Source: HGM13862 sp031553915 (GTDB lineage: Bacteria > Bacillota > Dehalobacteriia > UBA4068). From it: DNA of 64,000 bases. The notes beneath the pieces are model-generated. The model was not told the DNA's origin, ran no database searches, and saw only the letters and a program-made list of their open reading frames with translations. The stretch lies in NCBI GenBank assembly GCA_031553915.1, contig JAVBKT010000004.1:124001-188000 (forward strand). Direction: 5' to 3'. A program made the translations under genes and the position numbers. Shown here piece after piece: positions 24,870 to 34,698 of this stretch (positions are counted from its first letter, which is position 1; each line of letters starts with the position of its first letter).

Positions 24870-26588
24870 TTAAACGATCAAGGTCAAATGTTCTGCCAGC
24901 GGGCCAAGCACTAAGGCGGGGAAGAAGGTTAATGCTGCGAATAAGATTACTACCATTAACAGCGCTATGGTAAAGGTAGGCGTGCTTGTTTTGAGCGTGC
25001 CGCTGGATTCGCCTGCGGCAATTTTTTGCATCAGCGAGCCAGCTATGGCCAGCTGCAGCGCAATGGTGAGATAGCGCCCGACAAACATCACCAGCGCTGT
25101 CGTGATATTCCAAAACAGCGTATTATCCGCCAGCCCCTCAAAGCCGGAGCCATTATTGGCCGCGGCAGAAGTATATTCGTAGAGCACCTGCGTCAAGCCA
25201 TGATGCCCGGGGTTGCTGATGCCCGCTATGCCGGCCGGGACAGCTATGGCCAGGGCCGCAAAGCCGAGGATGAGCAGCGGGTGAATGATGATGCCCAGGG
25301 CAGTGAGCTTCATTTCTTTGCCCTCAATTTTTTTGCCCAGATATTCCGGTGTGCGGCCGATCATCAAGCTGCAGATAAACACCGCTAAAATAGCATAGAC
25401 TATCATATTCATCAGCCCCACCCCTTTGCCGCCAAAGACGAGATTGAGCATCATGTTCGCCAGGGGTACGGCTCCGCCAAGAGGGGTGAGAGTGTCATGC
25501 ATATTATTGGTTGAGCCGGTAGTAAAGGCTGTGGTGACAGTGGTAAACAAAGTGGATTGGGCAATGCCAAAGCGCGTCTCCTTGCCTTCCATATTGCCCA
25601 TATCCTGATTAACTCCGGCCTCGGCCAGCAGCGGATTGCCTGCGCTCTCCGCAGTGAAGCAGATGACCAGCCCAGTTATAAAGAGAATAGACATCACCGC
25701 TAACAGGGGTTTGGCTTCGGCCCCTAGCCAGGTTCTTTTCTTTTTGCTGCTTACAGATTGTTTGCTGCGGTTTTTGACCAGGTGACCAAAAGCAACCACA
25801 GCAGAGCCGGGCAGCAGCATCATCGCCAGCATTTCGATGATATTGGTGATGACATTGGGGTTTTCAAAAGGCATGGCCGCGTTGGCTGCGAAAAAGCCGC
25901 CGCCATTGGTACCGAGGTGCTTGATGATTTCCAAAGAGGCTATCGGCCCCATGGCAATGTCCTGATAGGTGCCTTCGATGGTCTTGACAGTAAGATTGGC
26001 CGAAAGGTTTTGCGGTACGCCCAGCGCCACCAGCACCAGCCCAAAAATAAGTGCCAGCGGCAGCAAAACACGGGTGATGATACGAACCAGATCAACATAG
26101 AAATTGCCCATGGTTTTGACGCGTCCGGCCAGGCCGCGCACAAAGGCCATACAAACAGCATAGCCGCTGGCAGCCGAGGTAAACATCATAAAAGTGATGA
26201 CCAGCATCTGGCTCAAGTAGGATAACTGGGATTCTCCGGCATAATGCTGCAGATTAGTATTGGTCATAAAGCTGATGATGGTGTTGAAGCTGAGATCAGG
26301 CGCCATGGCGCTGATGCCATTGGGATTAAAAAGCGGCAAAGCTTGTAGGCGCAGGATTAAATAGCCGACAATAATCATCACGGCATTAAGCACAAGCATG
26401 GATAATAGGTATTTTTTCCAATTCATTTCGTTCTTATCAATGCCGCAAAGACGAAAAATCAGCCGATCAAAGCGATCAAAAAGAGGGTCGGCAAAAGTAT
26501 GTTTGCCTGCTGTCACATGGTAGAGATATTTGCCCATGGGCAGGATGACAATAAAGAATAAAATTAAAAACAAGATAAATTGCAACAT
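24870..26588 (-). CDS. kdpA: Potassium-transporting ATPase K+-binding subunit KdpA
   Basis: A 572-residue membrane protein related to Trk/Ktr potassium channels, forming the K+ pathway of the Kdp pump. The selectivity loops are visible (TNTNLQHYAGES, NGGGFFAANAAMPFENPN, GSTNNMHDT, NNGSGFEGL). It is first in kdpABC, with a GAGGAGG site. No 29-residue KdpF frame was found in the 190 bp upstream. The gene is preceded by kdpDE and their terminator, so kdpABC appears to have its own promoter, which I could not place confidently. Confidence 0.97.
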   Translation of the reverse strand: MLQFILFLILFFIVILPMGKYLYHVTAGKHTFADPLFDRFDRLIFRLCGIDKNEMNWKKYLLSMLVLNAVMIIVGYLILRLQALPLFNPNGISAMAPDLSFNTIISFMTNTNLQHYAGESQLSYLSQMLVITFMMFTSAASGYAVCMAFVRGLAGRVKTMGNFYVDLVRIITRVLLPLALIFGLVLVALGVPQNLSANLTVKTIEGTYQDIAMGPIASLEIIKHLGTNGGGFFAANAAMPFENPNVITNIIEMLAMMLLPGSAVVAFGHLVKNRSKQSVSSKKKRTWLGAEAKPLLAVMSILFITGLVICFTAESAGNPLLAEAGVNQDMGNMEGKETRFGIAQSTLFTTVTTAFTTGSTNNMHDTLTPLGGAVPLANMMLNLVFGGKGVGLMNMIVYAILAVFICSLMIGRTPEYLGKKIEGKEMKLTALGIIIHPLLILGFAALAIAVPAGIAGISNPGHHGLTQVLYEYTSAAANNGSGFEGLADNTLFWNITTALVMFVGRYLTIALQLAIAGSLMQKIAAGESSGTLKTSTPTFTIALLMVVILFAALTFFPALVLGPLAEHLTLIV

Positions 26589-26720
26589 TGATCTTCCGCC
26601 TCCTCAGCTCTTTTGGTGAGCAAAGCATAGCATTTTTGCCATTATTAAGGTGTTTAGGTTTTAGCGATAAAATTAGTAGAACATTAAGATTGCTGCCTGA
26701 GCATAATGTCCACGATAAAA

Positions 26721-26746
26721 AACGCCATAGCTATAGCTATGGCGTT
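26721..26746 (-). terminator. Terminator of kdpDE
   Basis: A perfect palindrome (AACGCCATAGC... 26721-26746) followed on the minus strand by T6, downstream of kdpE. It separates kdpDE from kdpABC transcription. Confidence 0.8.
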
Positions 26747-26781
26747 GAGGGCAGTGATTTTTATATTTTTAACATGCAAAC

Positions 26782-27498
26782 TTAGTCGCTGGCATTATCC
26801 TCAGCAATACGCAGCATGCGATAGCCGACGCCAATATGTGTTTGAATCAGCCTTGTCTGTACCAGTTGTTTTTCAATTTTTTTACGCAGAGTTGCCATGA
26901 AAACACGCAGAGCAGGGATATCACTGGAATAACTACCCCAAATTTCTTTCAAGATGGCATTATGCGTCAAAACCTTACCCACATTTTTAGCCAGCAGGCA
27001 TAGCAGCTTATACTCAATCGGCGTCAGATGTATTTCTTCCTCATTAACAAAGACGCACCCGGCCGCATAGTCAATTTTCAGGCTGCCATTAATGAAAACA
27101 CTGGCGTCCTTCAGCAGCTTTTCACTATCATAACGTACACGGCGCAGGCTAACGCGGATCCTGGCCAACAGTTCTTCGACGCTAAAGGGTTTGGTTAAAT
27201 AGTCATCAGCCCCGGCGTCCAGCGCGTCTATTTTGTCGCTATCCTCACTGCGGGCGCTGATAACGATGATCGGCGTATTTGTCCATTCCCGCACTTTTCT
27301 AATGATATCCACGCCATCCATATCCGGCAGTCCCAAATCGAGCAAAATAATATCCGGCTGGCTGGAAACAGCCTCCAAAATAGCGCCTTCGCCTGTTGCC
27401 GCACTATGATACAGATATCCCTGCGTATCAAGAGTGGTCGTGATCAGCTTGCGCACAGCATGATCATCCTCAACCACCAAAAGCATTGGTTTATTCAT
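26782..27498 (-). CDS. kdpE: Response regulator KdpE
   Basis: A 238-residue OmpR-type regulator: receiver domain (1-120) with acidic pocket DD11-12, phospho-acceptor Asp54 (ILLDLGLP) and the LTKPFS lysine, then a winged-helix DNA-binding domain (about 130-232). It activates kdpABC under potassium limitation. It overlaps the end of kdpD by 8 nt, so the pair is translationally coupled. Confidence 0.95.
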   Translation of the reverse strand: MNKPMLLVVEDDHAVRKLITTTLDTQGYLYHSAATGEGAILEAVSSQPDIILLDLGLPDMDGVDIIRKVREWTNTPIIVISARSEDSDKIDALDAGADDYLTKPFSVEELLARIRVSLRRVRYDSEKLLKDASVFINGSLKIDYAAGCVFVNEEEIHLTPIEYKLLCLLAKNVGKVLTHNAILKEIWGSYSSDIPALRVFMATLRKKIEKQLVQTRLIQTHIGVGYRMLRIAEDNASD

Positions 27499-30193
27499 GA
27501 ATATCGACCTCCTCAGCCTCTAAAACAAAGCCAAATATCGTGCCATGGGGGGCATTGTCTTTGACATAGATTTCGCCGCCGTGAGCGTTAATGATAGCCT
27601 TGCATAGGTATAGCCCCATGCCCAGCCCCCGGCGTCCGTCTCCGTGGATATTATTCGCTGTGTAAAACATATCAAACAGCTTGCCCTTTGCCGCGTCATT
27701 GATGCCCGGCCCGTTGTCAGCAATTTCCACACGCGCTTTATGCCCGTCCGCACTTGCGGAAACGGTGATAGTGGAACCGCTGGGTGTGTATTTGACAGCA
27801 TTATCTACCATATTGATGAGCACCTGTGCAATGAGGCGAGCATCCATTTTCGCCATCAGCAGCTCGTCAGTAATGCTAGTTTGAATATTATGCTCTGCGC
27901 TTTTGCGGCTGAGATGAGCCAGAGCTTCCTCAATCACATCCGCCAAAAGCTCAGGCTGTAGATTAAGGCTGACGTTGCTGTTTTCGATGCGGGTAATAGC
28001 CAGCAAGTTTTCTACGACATTGTTGAGCCACATGGCGTCATCATAAATATCAGCATAAAGCTCGCTTTTTTGCTCTTCACTGAGCACGGCTGTATTATTG
28101 ATCAGCACGCCGGCATTGCCGGATATGCTGGTGAGCGGGGTGCGCAAATCATGCGAAATGGTCCGGAGTAGATTAGTGCGCAGCCTTTCTTGCTGGGCTT
28201 CTGTTGCAATTCGCTGGTTTATCTCATCGGTGCTTTGTTTTTTTAAGGCCATGGCACATTCGCCCAGCATGGCAATCATCAAGCTTTTTTCAAAAGGCTC
28301 TATTTGTGGGTTTTCATCCATGGCAATTGCGATCACAGCGAGCACAGCATTGCCGCTATGAATGGCCAGATACAGGCAATGGGCGGCTGCAAGGGTGTTG
28401 GTGGTGGCACCGGCGCGCTTGTTGTTTTTGTGTACCCATTCTGCCACCGCATGTTCTTCGGTAGTAAGATATTTGGCAGTATCGACATTTTCCTCATCAG
28501 TTAAAAAGATCAGCGGATCAGCGAGAGTCTGCTGCTGCACAGGGTAGACGAGAATAATGCGGTTCAGCAGCTTAACCAACTGGCGGGCAGTTTCGTTGAG
28601 AATATCAGCCTGAGTGTTTGCCTGCTCCAGGCGGCGGTTGGTTTCAAGCAGCACCTCGGTACGATAGGCTTTTTGTGCTGATTGCTGAGCCTGTGTTTTG
28701 ACGCTTTTGGTCAGAGTGCTGGTGATCAAAGATGCCGCCAGCATAATGGCAAAGGTGACAGGATAGCCGGTGCCATAAGCCTCCAGGGTAAAGCTCGGTT
28801 CCGTAAAAAAATAATTAAACGCCAGCACGCTTAAAACAGAATAAACCGCACCATATACCCAGCCTGTGGTGAGCATGGCATTCAAGAGAACGCCGAGGAT
28901 ATAAACAGTGATAATGCTGGCCTCGTGAAAGCCCAAATGATAGAACCAATAGCTAAGCAAAGTACAGATGATCAGCCCGGCCAGTGATTTTGCCGCATCG
29001 ATGGCAGAAAGTTTTAGCTTTTTTCGCTCTTTAAGCTTGGGCGGGCGATGCGAGGGCTGAGTGTCCGGGATGATGTAGATATCAAGATTCGGTGCCAGCT
29101 CAGTCAAAATATCAACAAAATTTGATTTGACAAACCAGCGTTTGACATGGGTAGAGCGGCCTATGACAATTTTGGTAATACGGCTGGCCTTAGCGTATTC
29201 GGCGATTTGCTCCGGTATATTTTCTCCGTATACGGTGGCAATTTGTGCGCCCAGCTGCTCGGCCAGCCGGAGATTATCCCGCAGCAACTTCATGTTTTTT
29301 TCATCCAGCTCTTTAATCGCCGGCGTCTCTACAAATAGCGCTGTAAAATCACTATGCAAAACATCGGCCATCCTTGAGGCAGTACGGATCACCTTTGCAT
29401 TAGAAGGCGAGGCTGAAATACAAACTAAAAGATGCTCGTTGCCATAAGGGCGGCCCTCTTCAAGCGCAGCGCTGTCTTCTGCCGCATTTTGGATGGCGGA
29501 ACGGGTAACCTGATCCGCGGTACGGCGCAGGGCTATTTCTCTCAGCGCAATCAGCTTTTGTTTGGTGAAAAAGTTTTCCAGGGCCTGCTGGGCTTGTGCT
29601 TCTTGATATATTTTGCCTTTATTCAAACGGTCGATTAAATCATCCGGATCAATATCGATCAGCTCAATTTGGTCAGCGCTGTCGAAGACACTGTCAGGGA
29701 TGCGTTCGTGCACAGAAACGCCGGTGATAGCGGCGACAAGATCATGCAGGCTTTCGATATGCTGTACATTGATAGTGGTATAGACATCAATCCCCGCTTG
29801 CAGCAGTTCCGCTACATCCTGATAGCGCTTTTTATGGCGGCAGGCGCTGGCATTGGAATGCGCCAGTTCGTCGATTAAGATCAGCTGCGGCTTTCGCTCC
29901 AGAGCCAGGTCCAAAGCAAACTCGCGCAGCATAACGCCCTTATAGTTGATCAAAAACGGCGGTAAAGCTTCCAGACCTTCCATCATCGCCATTGTTTCCG
30001 GACGCAGATGCGGCTCGATATATCCGGCGACTACATCGATATTGTCTTTGAGCGCTTCATGGGCGTCGGCCAGCATGGCATAGGTTTTGCCTACACCTGC
30101 CGCATAACCAAAATAGATACGTAATTTGCCCTTGCGTTTCGCAGACGCAAAGCTATCCGGCTGCTCTAATAATGTATTGTAGTTGGTGTCCAC
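27491..30193 (-). CDS. kdpD: Osmosensitive K+ sensor histidine kinase KdpD
   Basis: A 900-residue sensor kinase. Order: N-terminal KdpD domain with Walker A-like GYAAGVGKT (about 30-38), a universal-stress-like domain (about 250-370), four transmembrane helices (DUF4118, about 400-500), a GAF-like region, HisKA with the phospho-accepting histidine in ISHDLRTPLTS (about 680) and a HATPase domain with NMVDNAVKYTP and GRRGLGMGLYL. Starts at GTG; an extended -10 (TGGTATACT) lies upstream. KdpD phosphorylates KdpE when potassium is scarce; in several Bacillota the stress-like domain binds c-di-AMP, which is not testable here. Confidence 0.96.
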   Translation of the reverse strand: MDTNYNTLLEQPDSFASAKRKGKLRIYFGYAAGVGKTYAMLADAHEALKDNIDVVAGYIEPHLRPETMAMMEGLEALPPFLINYKGVMLREFALDLALERKPQLILIDELAHSNASACRHKKRYQDVAELLQAGIDVYTTINVQHIESLHDLVAAITGVSVHERIPDSVFDSADQIELIDIDPDDLIDRLNKGKIYQEAQAQQALENFFTKQKLIALREIALRRTADQVTRSAIQNAAEDSAALEEGRPYGNEHLLVCISASPSNAKVIRTASRMADVLHSDFTALFVETPAIKELDEKNMKLLRDNLRLAEQLGAQIATVYGENIPEQIAEYAKASRITKIVIGRSTHVKRWFVKSNFVDILTELAPNLDIYIIPDTQPSHRPPKLKERKKLKLSAIDAAKSLAGLIICTLLSYWFYHLGFHEASIITVYILGVLLNAMLTTGWVYGAVYSVLSVLAFNYFFTEPSFTLEAYGTGYPVTFAIMLAASLITSTLTKSVKTQAQQSAQKAYRTEVLLETNRRLEQANTQADILNETARQLVKLLNRIILVYPVQQQTLADPLIFLTDEENVDTAKYLTTEEHAVAEWVHKNNKRAGATTNTLAAAHCLYLAIHSGNAVLAVIAIAMDENPQIEPFEKSLMIAMLGECAMALKKQSTDEINQRIATEAQQERLRTNLLRTISHDLRTPLTSISGNAGVLINNTAVLSEEQKSELYADIYDDAMWLNNVVENLLAITRIENSNVSLNLQPELLADVIEEALAHLSRKSAEHNIQTSITDELLMAKMDARLIAQVLINMVDNAVKYTPSGSTITVSASADGHKARVEIADNGPGINDAAKGKLFDMFYTANNIHGDGRRGLGMGLYLCKAIINAHGGEIYVKDNAPHGTIFGFVLEAEEVDIHE

Positions 30194-30389
30194 CAGCGAC
30201 CACCGCCTTATGCTTAAACTGATTTTAGTATACCATAAGAATAATCAATATGGCGTTTTTATTATGGTCAAAAGCTAAAGATTGTATTAAGATTGGCCAA
30301 AAATCCGCTCGCGTAACGCCATTGTTTGCTCTATGTTATAACTTTTCTGCAAGATCAATATAATGTTGTAGAAAAGGGAGGGTAGAGCG

Positions 30390-31364
30390 ATGATCAAAAA
30401 ATGCCATGCGGTTTTTGAAGGGGGCGGGGTTAAGGGCATTGGTTTTGTCGGCGCTGTTTGGGCCTTTGAGGAGGCGGGCTATAGCTTTGAAAATGTCGTT
30501 GGCACCAGCGCAGGCGCGATTATTGCCGCTTTGCTTGCCGCGGGCTATAGCGGCGATGAGCTGAAAAATGAGCTGAGCGATCTCGATTACACCAAGTTTA
30601 AGCAGACGACCCATTGCGGCAAGCTGGGTTTGCTTGGTGACGGCGTTAATCTTGTACGCAATTATGGCATCTATAGCACAGCTTATTTTACTGATTGGCT
30701 CGCGGGCTTGCTGGCAAAGAAAGGGGTTAAGACTTTTGCGGATTTGCGGCAGCAGGGCAAAGACGCTCACTGTCAGTATAGATTTCAAGCAGTGGCCGCG
30801 GATATTTCGCAGCAGCAAATGTTGATATTGCCCGGGGATCTGAAGCAGTTTGGCATCAGGGCAGACAGCCTTTTGGTAGCAGAGGCAGTACAGATGAGTA
30901 TCAGCATCCCCTTTTTTTATCAGCCGTATCAGCTGAAAACACGCTTGGGCAAAACCCACTATATCGTGGATGGCGGATTGCTGAGCAACTACCCGATATG
31001 GCTTCTTGACGACGGTAGCAGCAATCCTCTTGTGCCCACTTTTGGTTTTAAGTTCACTGCTCATGGCCAGCATCCCCATATGGCAGCCAAGACGGATAAT
31101 ATTATTGATTATAGCAAAAATATTGTCGCAACGCTGTTGGAGGGGCATGACAACTATTACATATCTACCAGCAAAGGCGATTATCAACGCTCGATTATGA
31201 TTCCAACTGAGATCGAGACCAGCTCCGGCAAAAAGATGATCAGCAGTACTGATTTTGATATTAGCGAAGAAGAAAGCGTCGCACTCTATCAAAATGGTTA
31301 TGATGCCGCAAAAAAATTTCTCCATAGCTGGAATTTTGCCGAGTGGAAGCGGAAATTTAGATAA
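30390..31364 (+). CDS. Patatin-like phospholipase
   Basis: A 324-residue cytoplasmic lipid acyl hydrolase. The oxyanion loop GGGVKGIG (about 10-17), nucleophile Ser in GTSAG (about 42-46) and catalytic Asp in DGG (about 196-198) form the Ser-Asp dyad of the patatin family. It would release fatty acids from phospholipids or related esters. A GGGAGGG site and a plausible promoter (TTATAA, 17 bp, TATAAT, with inverted TTTTCT/AGAAAA arms) precede it. The surface alpha-2-macroglobulin-like gene follows 49 bp later with its own promoter, so the two are only neighbours. The physiological substrate is unknown. Confidence 0.9.
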   Translation: MIKKCHAVFEGGGVKGIGFVGAVWAFEEAGYSFENVVGTSAGAIIAALLAAGYSGDELKNELSDLDYTKFKQTTHCGKLGLLGDGVNLVRNYGIYSTAYFTDWLAGLLAKKGVKTFADLRQQGKDAHCQYRFQAVAADISQQQMLILPGDLKQFGIRADSLLVAEAVQMSISIPFFYQPYQLKTRLGKTHYIVDGGLLSNYPIWLLDDGSSNPLVPTFGFKFTAHGQHPHMAAKTDNIIDYSKNIVATLLEGHDNYYISTSKGDYQRSIMIPTEIETSSGKKMISSTDFDISEEESVALYQNGYDAAKKFLHSWNFAEWKRKFR

Positions 31365-31376
31365 TAAAGAGAAATA

Positions 31377-31406
31377 TTGACTAATGTACCTGATTTAGAA
31401 TACAAT
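31377..31406 (+). promoter_or_regulatory. Promoter giving a leaderless transcript for the A2M-like gene
   Basis: TTGACT (31377-31382), an 18-bp spacer and TACAAT (31401-31406); the ATG is 7 nt further on and no ribosome binding site is present. Confidence 0.6.
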
Positions 31407-31413
31407 AGTAATA

Positions 31414-34400
31414 ATGAAAAGATTTTATCTTATTTTAGGTGTAATAATTGCCGCAATAATTGTCCTGGGCACGGTTTTGATCATCAACTGGGTCCAGGAT
31501 ATTCCCTATGCCCTGGCCGAGGAGGCGGATTTTCAGGCCACTGTCACGGATGAGGGCGGCACAGATATTTCCTCAGCCTTCCGCATTGTTTTTGATGAGG
31601 AGGTAAGCTCAGCTTCAGTCCGCCGCTATTTGACTGTTACGCCGGAAATTAACCTAGGCGTGCATCAGGGCGCGGGGAGAAATGAGGTTTTGATTGCTCC
31701 GGCCAAACAGCTTGATCCGGGCACAGTATATACTTTCACGCTCGAGGCTGAGGGTAAAAAATTATCCTGGGCTTTTCAAACCAAGCTGCCTCTCGTAATA
31801 TCAGAGGTTCGCCCGGGCAATGAGGAAATAGCAATATTGACCTCTGCGCCGATTGAGATTGTCTTTAACCAAATGACAGCTATTGATCAAAGCGCAGTTG
31901 ACGAATACATTTCAATTACGCCGCAAATCAATTATACGCTGGAGCAAGAAGGACGTGTTTTGCGTCTGCTGCCCACTGCGGGGCTTAGCGCAGATACTGT
32001 TTATCAAGTAGAGATCAAAGCCGGGCTGCCGCTGCTGAATAGTGATCTGGTATTGGCGGAGGATTATAGCTTTGCTTTTGAGACCACGCCCACAGAGGAG
32101 GCTCTGTGGCAAATCAGCGGCAGCAGCGCCTATCTCAGCAATACAGCGCCGGAGTTTAGCGTAGCAGTGCCGGGGGCTGATGAGGAGATAGTTATTAATG
32201 CTGTTTTGTATCAGTTTGCCAATGCGGAAACTTATGCCGCTGCTTTGTTGGGCGCTGTGCAAAACAGCCCCTCCTGGAGCCAAAATTATCAAAACCTGCA
32301 TGCCCTCAGCCTGAATAATAGCAGCCGCATTGCTCAATTTGCGCTCAGTCCGGAGAATAACACTATCACTTGGCCCGGCGCAGTTGGGCCCGGCTACTAT
32401 TTGCTGCGCTGCGCCTATGGCGAGCAGTCCAAAGATCTGCTTTTTGCTGTTTCAGATATCTCAGCTTATATGTTGACCGACCAAGAGAGCTCTTTGTTTT
32501 GGATACATGACAGCGCTACAGATCAGCCTTTGCCAGCCTCTGTCAAAGATATCTATGACGCTGCGCTGGCCACAGCCAATGCCAGTGGCATAGCCAAAAT
32601 TCCCCGTGAGCGGGATACTGTTTATCTGATTGAAGCAGAAGGCAAATCGCTGATATTGCCCTGTTATGGGGGAAGAGAGCAAGAGGAAGCTAATTATAGC
32701 AACTGGCGCTATCTCTATCTCGACCAGAGCAACTATCAATCAGGGGATATACTCGATTTTTGGGGCATGGTCAAGCCGCGTGACAACTCTGCTCTGGAAT
32801 ATGAGCGGGTGACAGTGATGCTTACTTCTCTTGCCCTGGGCAAGACCGTTTATCATGACTATGCTGCGCTGAATGATTATGTTTTTAGCGGACATATTAC
32901 TTTGCCCTCTTTGCTCGCCGGGGAATATCAGCTGGAGATTTGGCAAAGCGGCAAGCAGTTGGTGAGCCGCGCTTTTAGCGTGGGACAAACTGTTACCGCA
33001 TCGGGCGCTCAAGAGCAAGCCGGGGACAGCACTGTGATACCGGTAACTTTTGATCAGAGTGAATACGCTTTAAACAGCAGCTTTTTAGCAACGACGCCTA
33101 TTAGTGGCAGCGAATATTTGTTTATTGAAAGCGGCGAGCAGATAACGTCATTTATCCCAGGTAAAGAAAACAGCTATTTGGGCAATTTTGCGCCGGACAA
33201 CTACTTGAACAGCTATCTGACTGTAGTCAGCTATAATAAGGGAGAATATTTGCCGGCAGGGCCAACCTTGCAAACCGTGGATACCAGCGCTAATCATTTA
33301 CAGGTTAAAGCCAGCGGTGATCTTGATAATGAAAAATCAGGCGAAAGCGGAGTTCTCAGCATTGATGTTAAAGATAGCCAGAATAATCCTACAGCAGCGA
33401 TGCTCGCTATTACGGTTTATCGCGCTGACAGCAAGCCGCAAATTCATACCTTTAGTGATGTCTATCATGATTATGTGCCTTTAACAGCACAGGACGTAAA
33501 TAGCAGCCCCAGCATAGTGGCTGAAAAATTGTTTTTTGCCACAGTGCAGGCTGATGAACAAGGCCAGGCGCTCTGTTCCTATCAGCTGCCTGAGTTTAAC
33601 GGCGATTGTTGGTTAGTGGTACAAGCCATAGATTGCTCCGAGGGGCAGGTTAAGGCGGGCAGTATTGTTTTGGAATATGGCAGCGGAACCGCTCCTGAAC
33701 CTGAGCTTTTACCGGAGGAGGAATCAAAACACTATGCCTATGACCGCGCTACTCTAGCTGCGGAGATGGAGCTGGCAACAAACACAGAGCTAACTATTTT
33801 CTCTTCGCCGCAAAGAGCGGATATTATCACCCTGCTTTGGCAGCAGCTATTTGCCTATAAAGAGAGCGAACTTGCCACAAATTCGGTAGTAACCGCGATT
33901 ACTGCCGCCCACGCCCGGCAATTATTGCGTGACTATGCTTCGGATGCTGTGTTTGAGCTCACCGGCAGCCCTCTTGATTTGAGCGTTTATCAAAAACAAG
34001 ATGGCGGTATGGGTGATTTGGGTACGACATCTTCTTTATCCGCCAGCGTAGCTGCTATTGCCACGGCGGCGGATGGTGTTGACTATACCGCTTTGCTCGA
34101 TTATTGCCAGAGTTTTCTGGAACAAAGCAGCAGCCGTTTAGAAAAATGTATAGCTATAACAGGCATGGCTCTCTATAATCAGCCGGTCTTGACTGAAGTT
34201 AATCTGCTTTTGGCTAACGCTGATTTGACTGTTGAAGAAAAACTATGGTTATCATGGGCGCTTTATGCGCTGGGGGACAAAGAAAACGCCACGCAGCGCT
34301 TTGCCGCTTTGCTCACGGAAAACGGGAATTTATCTGCTAAGGAAGCAGCTTTAGCGGCAATTGTCAGTTCTCTGACCGGGGCAGGAGATGTGTCTGACCT

Positions 34401-34650
34401 GCTGGAAGAGAGCAGTACTGCTGAGGCGGAGGGCCTGGATGCCCTAGCCAAGGTACTTGTTGCCAGAAACATACTGCCGCAATTATTGCAGCCGGAAATG
34501 AGCTTTACCTATTCTGCAAATGGCCAGCAACAAGCAGCAACTATGGCCGGAATTAATGACTTTTTGCTTTTGGGCGACGAAGAGATAAACCAAAACTTTA
34601 GTGATATCTCCGGCAAGATAGATTATATCAATATTTATCGGCTTGATTAG
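31414..34650 (+). CDS. Membrane-anchored alpha-2-macroglobulin-like protein lacking the thioester
   Basis: A 1078-residue extracellular protein with an N-terminal membrane anchor (about 4-27). Two SbsA/Big_5-like Ig domains (about 40-225) are followed by macroglobulin-type beta domains (the MG2-like segment near 430-515 opens with LDQSNYQSGDILDFWG) and a C-terminal helical domain (about 780-1020) with the QKQDGGMGDLG motif of thioester-domain toroids. The CxEQ thioester itself is absent, and the protein ends within the next beta domain. Bacterial A2M homologues are envelope proteins thought to trap proteases or support the cell wall; without a thioester, covalent trapping is ruled out. No penicillin-binding partner is adjacent. 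Confidence 0.75.
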   Translation: MKRFYLILGVIIAAIIVLGTVLIINWVQDIPYALAEEADFQATVTDEGGTDISSAFRIVFDEEVSSASVRRYLTVTPEINLGVHQGAGRNEVLIAPAKQLDPGTVYTFTLEAEGKKLSWAFQTKLPLVISEVRPGNEEIAILTSAPIEIVFNQMTAIDQSAVDEYISITPQINYTLEQEGRVLRLLPTAGLSADTVYQVEIKAGLPLLNSDLVLAEDYSFAFETTPTEEALWQISGSSAYLSNTAPEFSVAVPGADEEIVINAVLYQFANAETYAAALLGAVQNSPSWSQNYQNLHALSLNNSSRIAQFALSPENNTITWPGAVGPGYYLLRCAYGEQSKDLLFAVSDISAYMLTDQESSLFWIHDSATDQPLPASVKDIYDAALATANASGIAKIPRERDTVYLIEAEGKSLILPCYGGREQEEANYSNWRYLYLDQSNYQSGDILDFWGMVKPRDNSALEYERVTVMLTSLALGKTVYHDYAALNDYVFSGHITLPSLLAGEYQLEIWQSGKQLVSRAFSVGQTVTASGAQEQAGDSTVIPVTFDQSEYALNSSFLATTPISGSEYLFIESGEQITSFIPGKENSYLGNFAPDNYLNSYLTVVSYNKGEYLPAGPTLQTVDTSANHLQVKASGDLDNEKSGESGVLSIDVKDSQNNPTAAMLAITVYRADSKPQIHTFSDVYHDYVPLTAQDVNSSPSIVAEKLFFATVQADEQGQALCSYQLPEFNGDCWLVVQAIDCSEGQVKAGSIVLEYGSGTAPEPELLPEEESKHYAYDRATLAAEMELATNTELTIFSSPQRADIITLLWQQLFAYKESELATNSVVTAITAAHARQLLRDYASDAVFELTGSPLDLSVYQKQDGGMGDLGTTSSLSASVAAIATAADGVDYTALLDYCQSFLEQSSSRLEKCIAITGMALYNQPVLTEVNLLLANADLTVEEKLWLSWALYALGDKENATQRFAALLTENGNLSAKEAALAAIVSSLTGAGDVSDLLEESSTAEAEGLDALAKVLVARNILPQLLQPEMSFTYSANGQQQAATMAGINDFLLLGDEEINQNFSDISGKIDYINIYRLD

Positions 34651-34698
34651 AAAATAGACGAGGAGTCAGGAAGAAGAGTAAGACGGGAGGATATTATT

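Noticed and set aside
26589..26720. A kdpF gene upstream of kdpA
   Set aside because: No 25-30 codon hydrophobic frame with a start signal in this gap.
30336..31325. A 329-codon frame on the minus strand opposite the patatin gene
   Set aside because: It overlaps a gene with intact patatin motifs and lacks a ribosome binding site; composition artefact.
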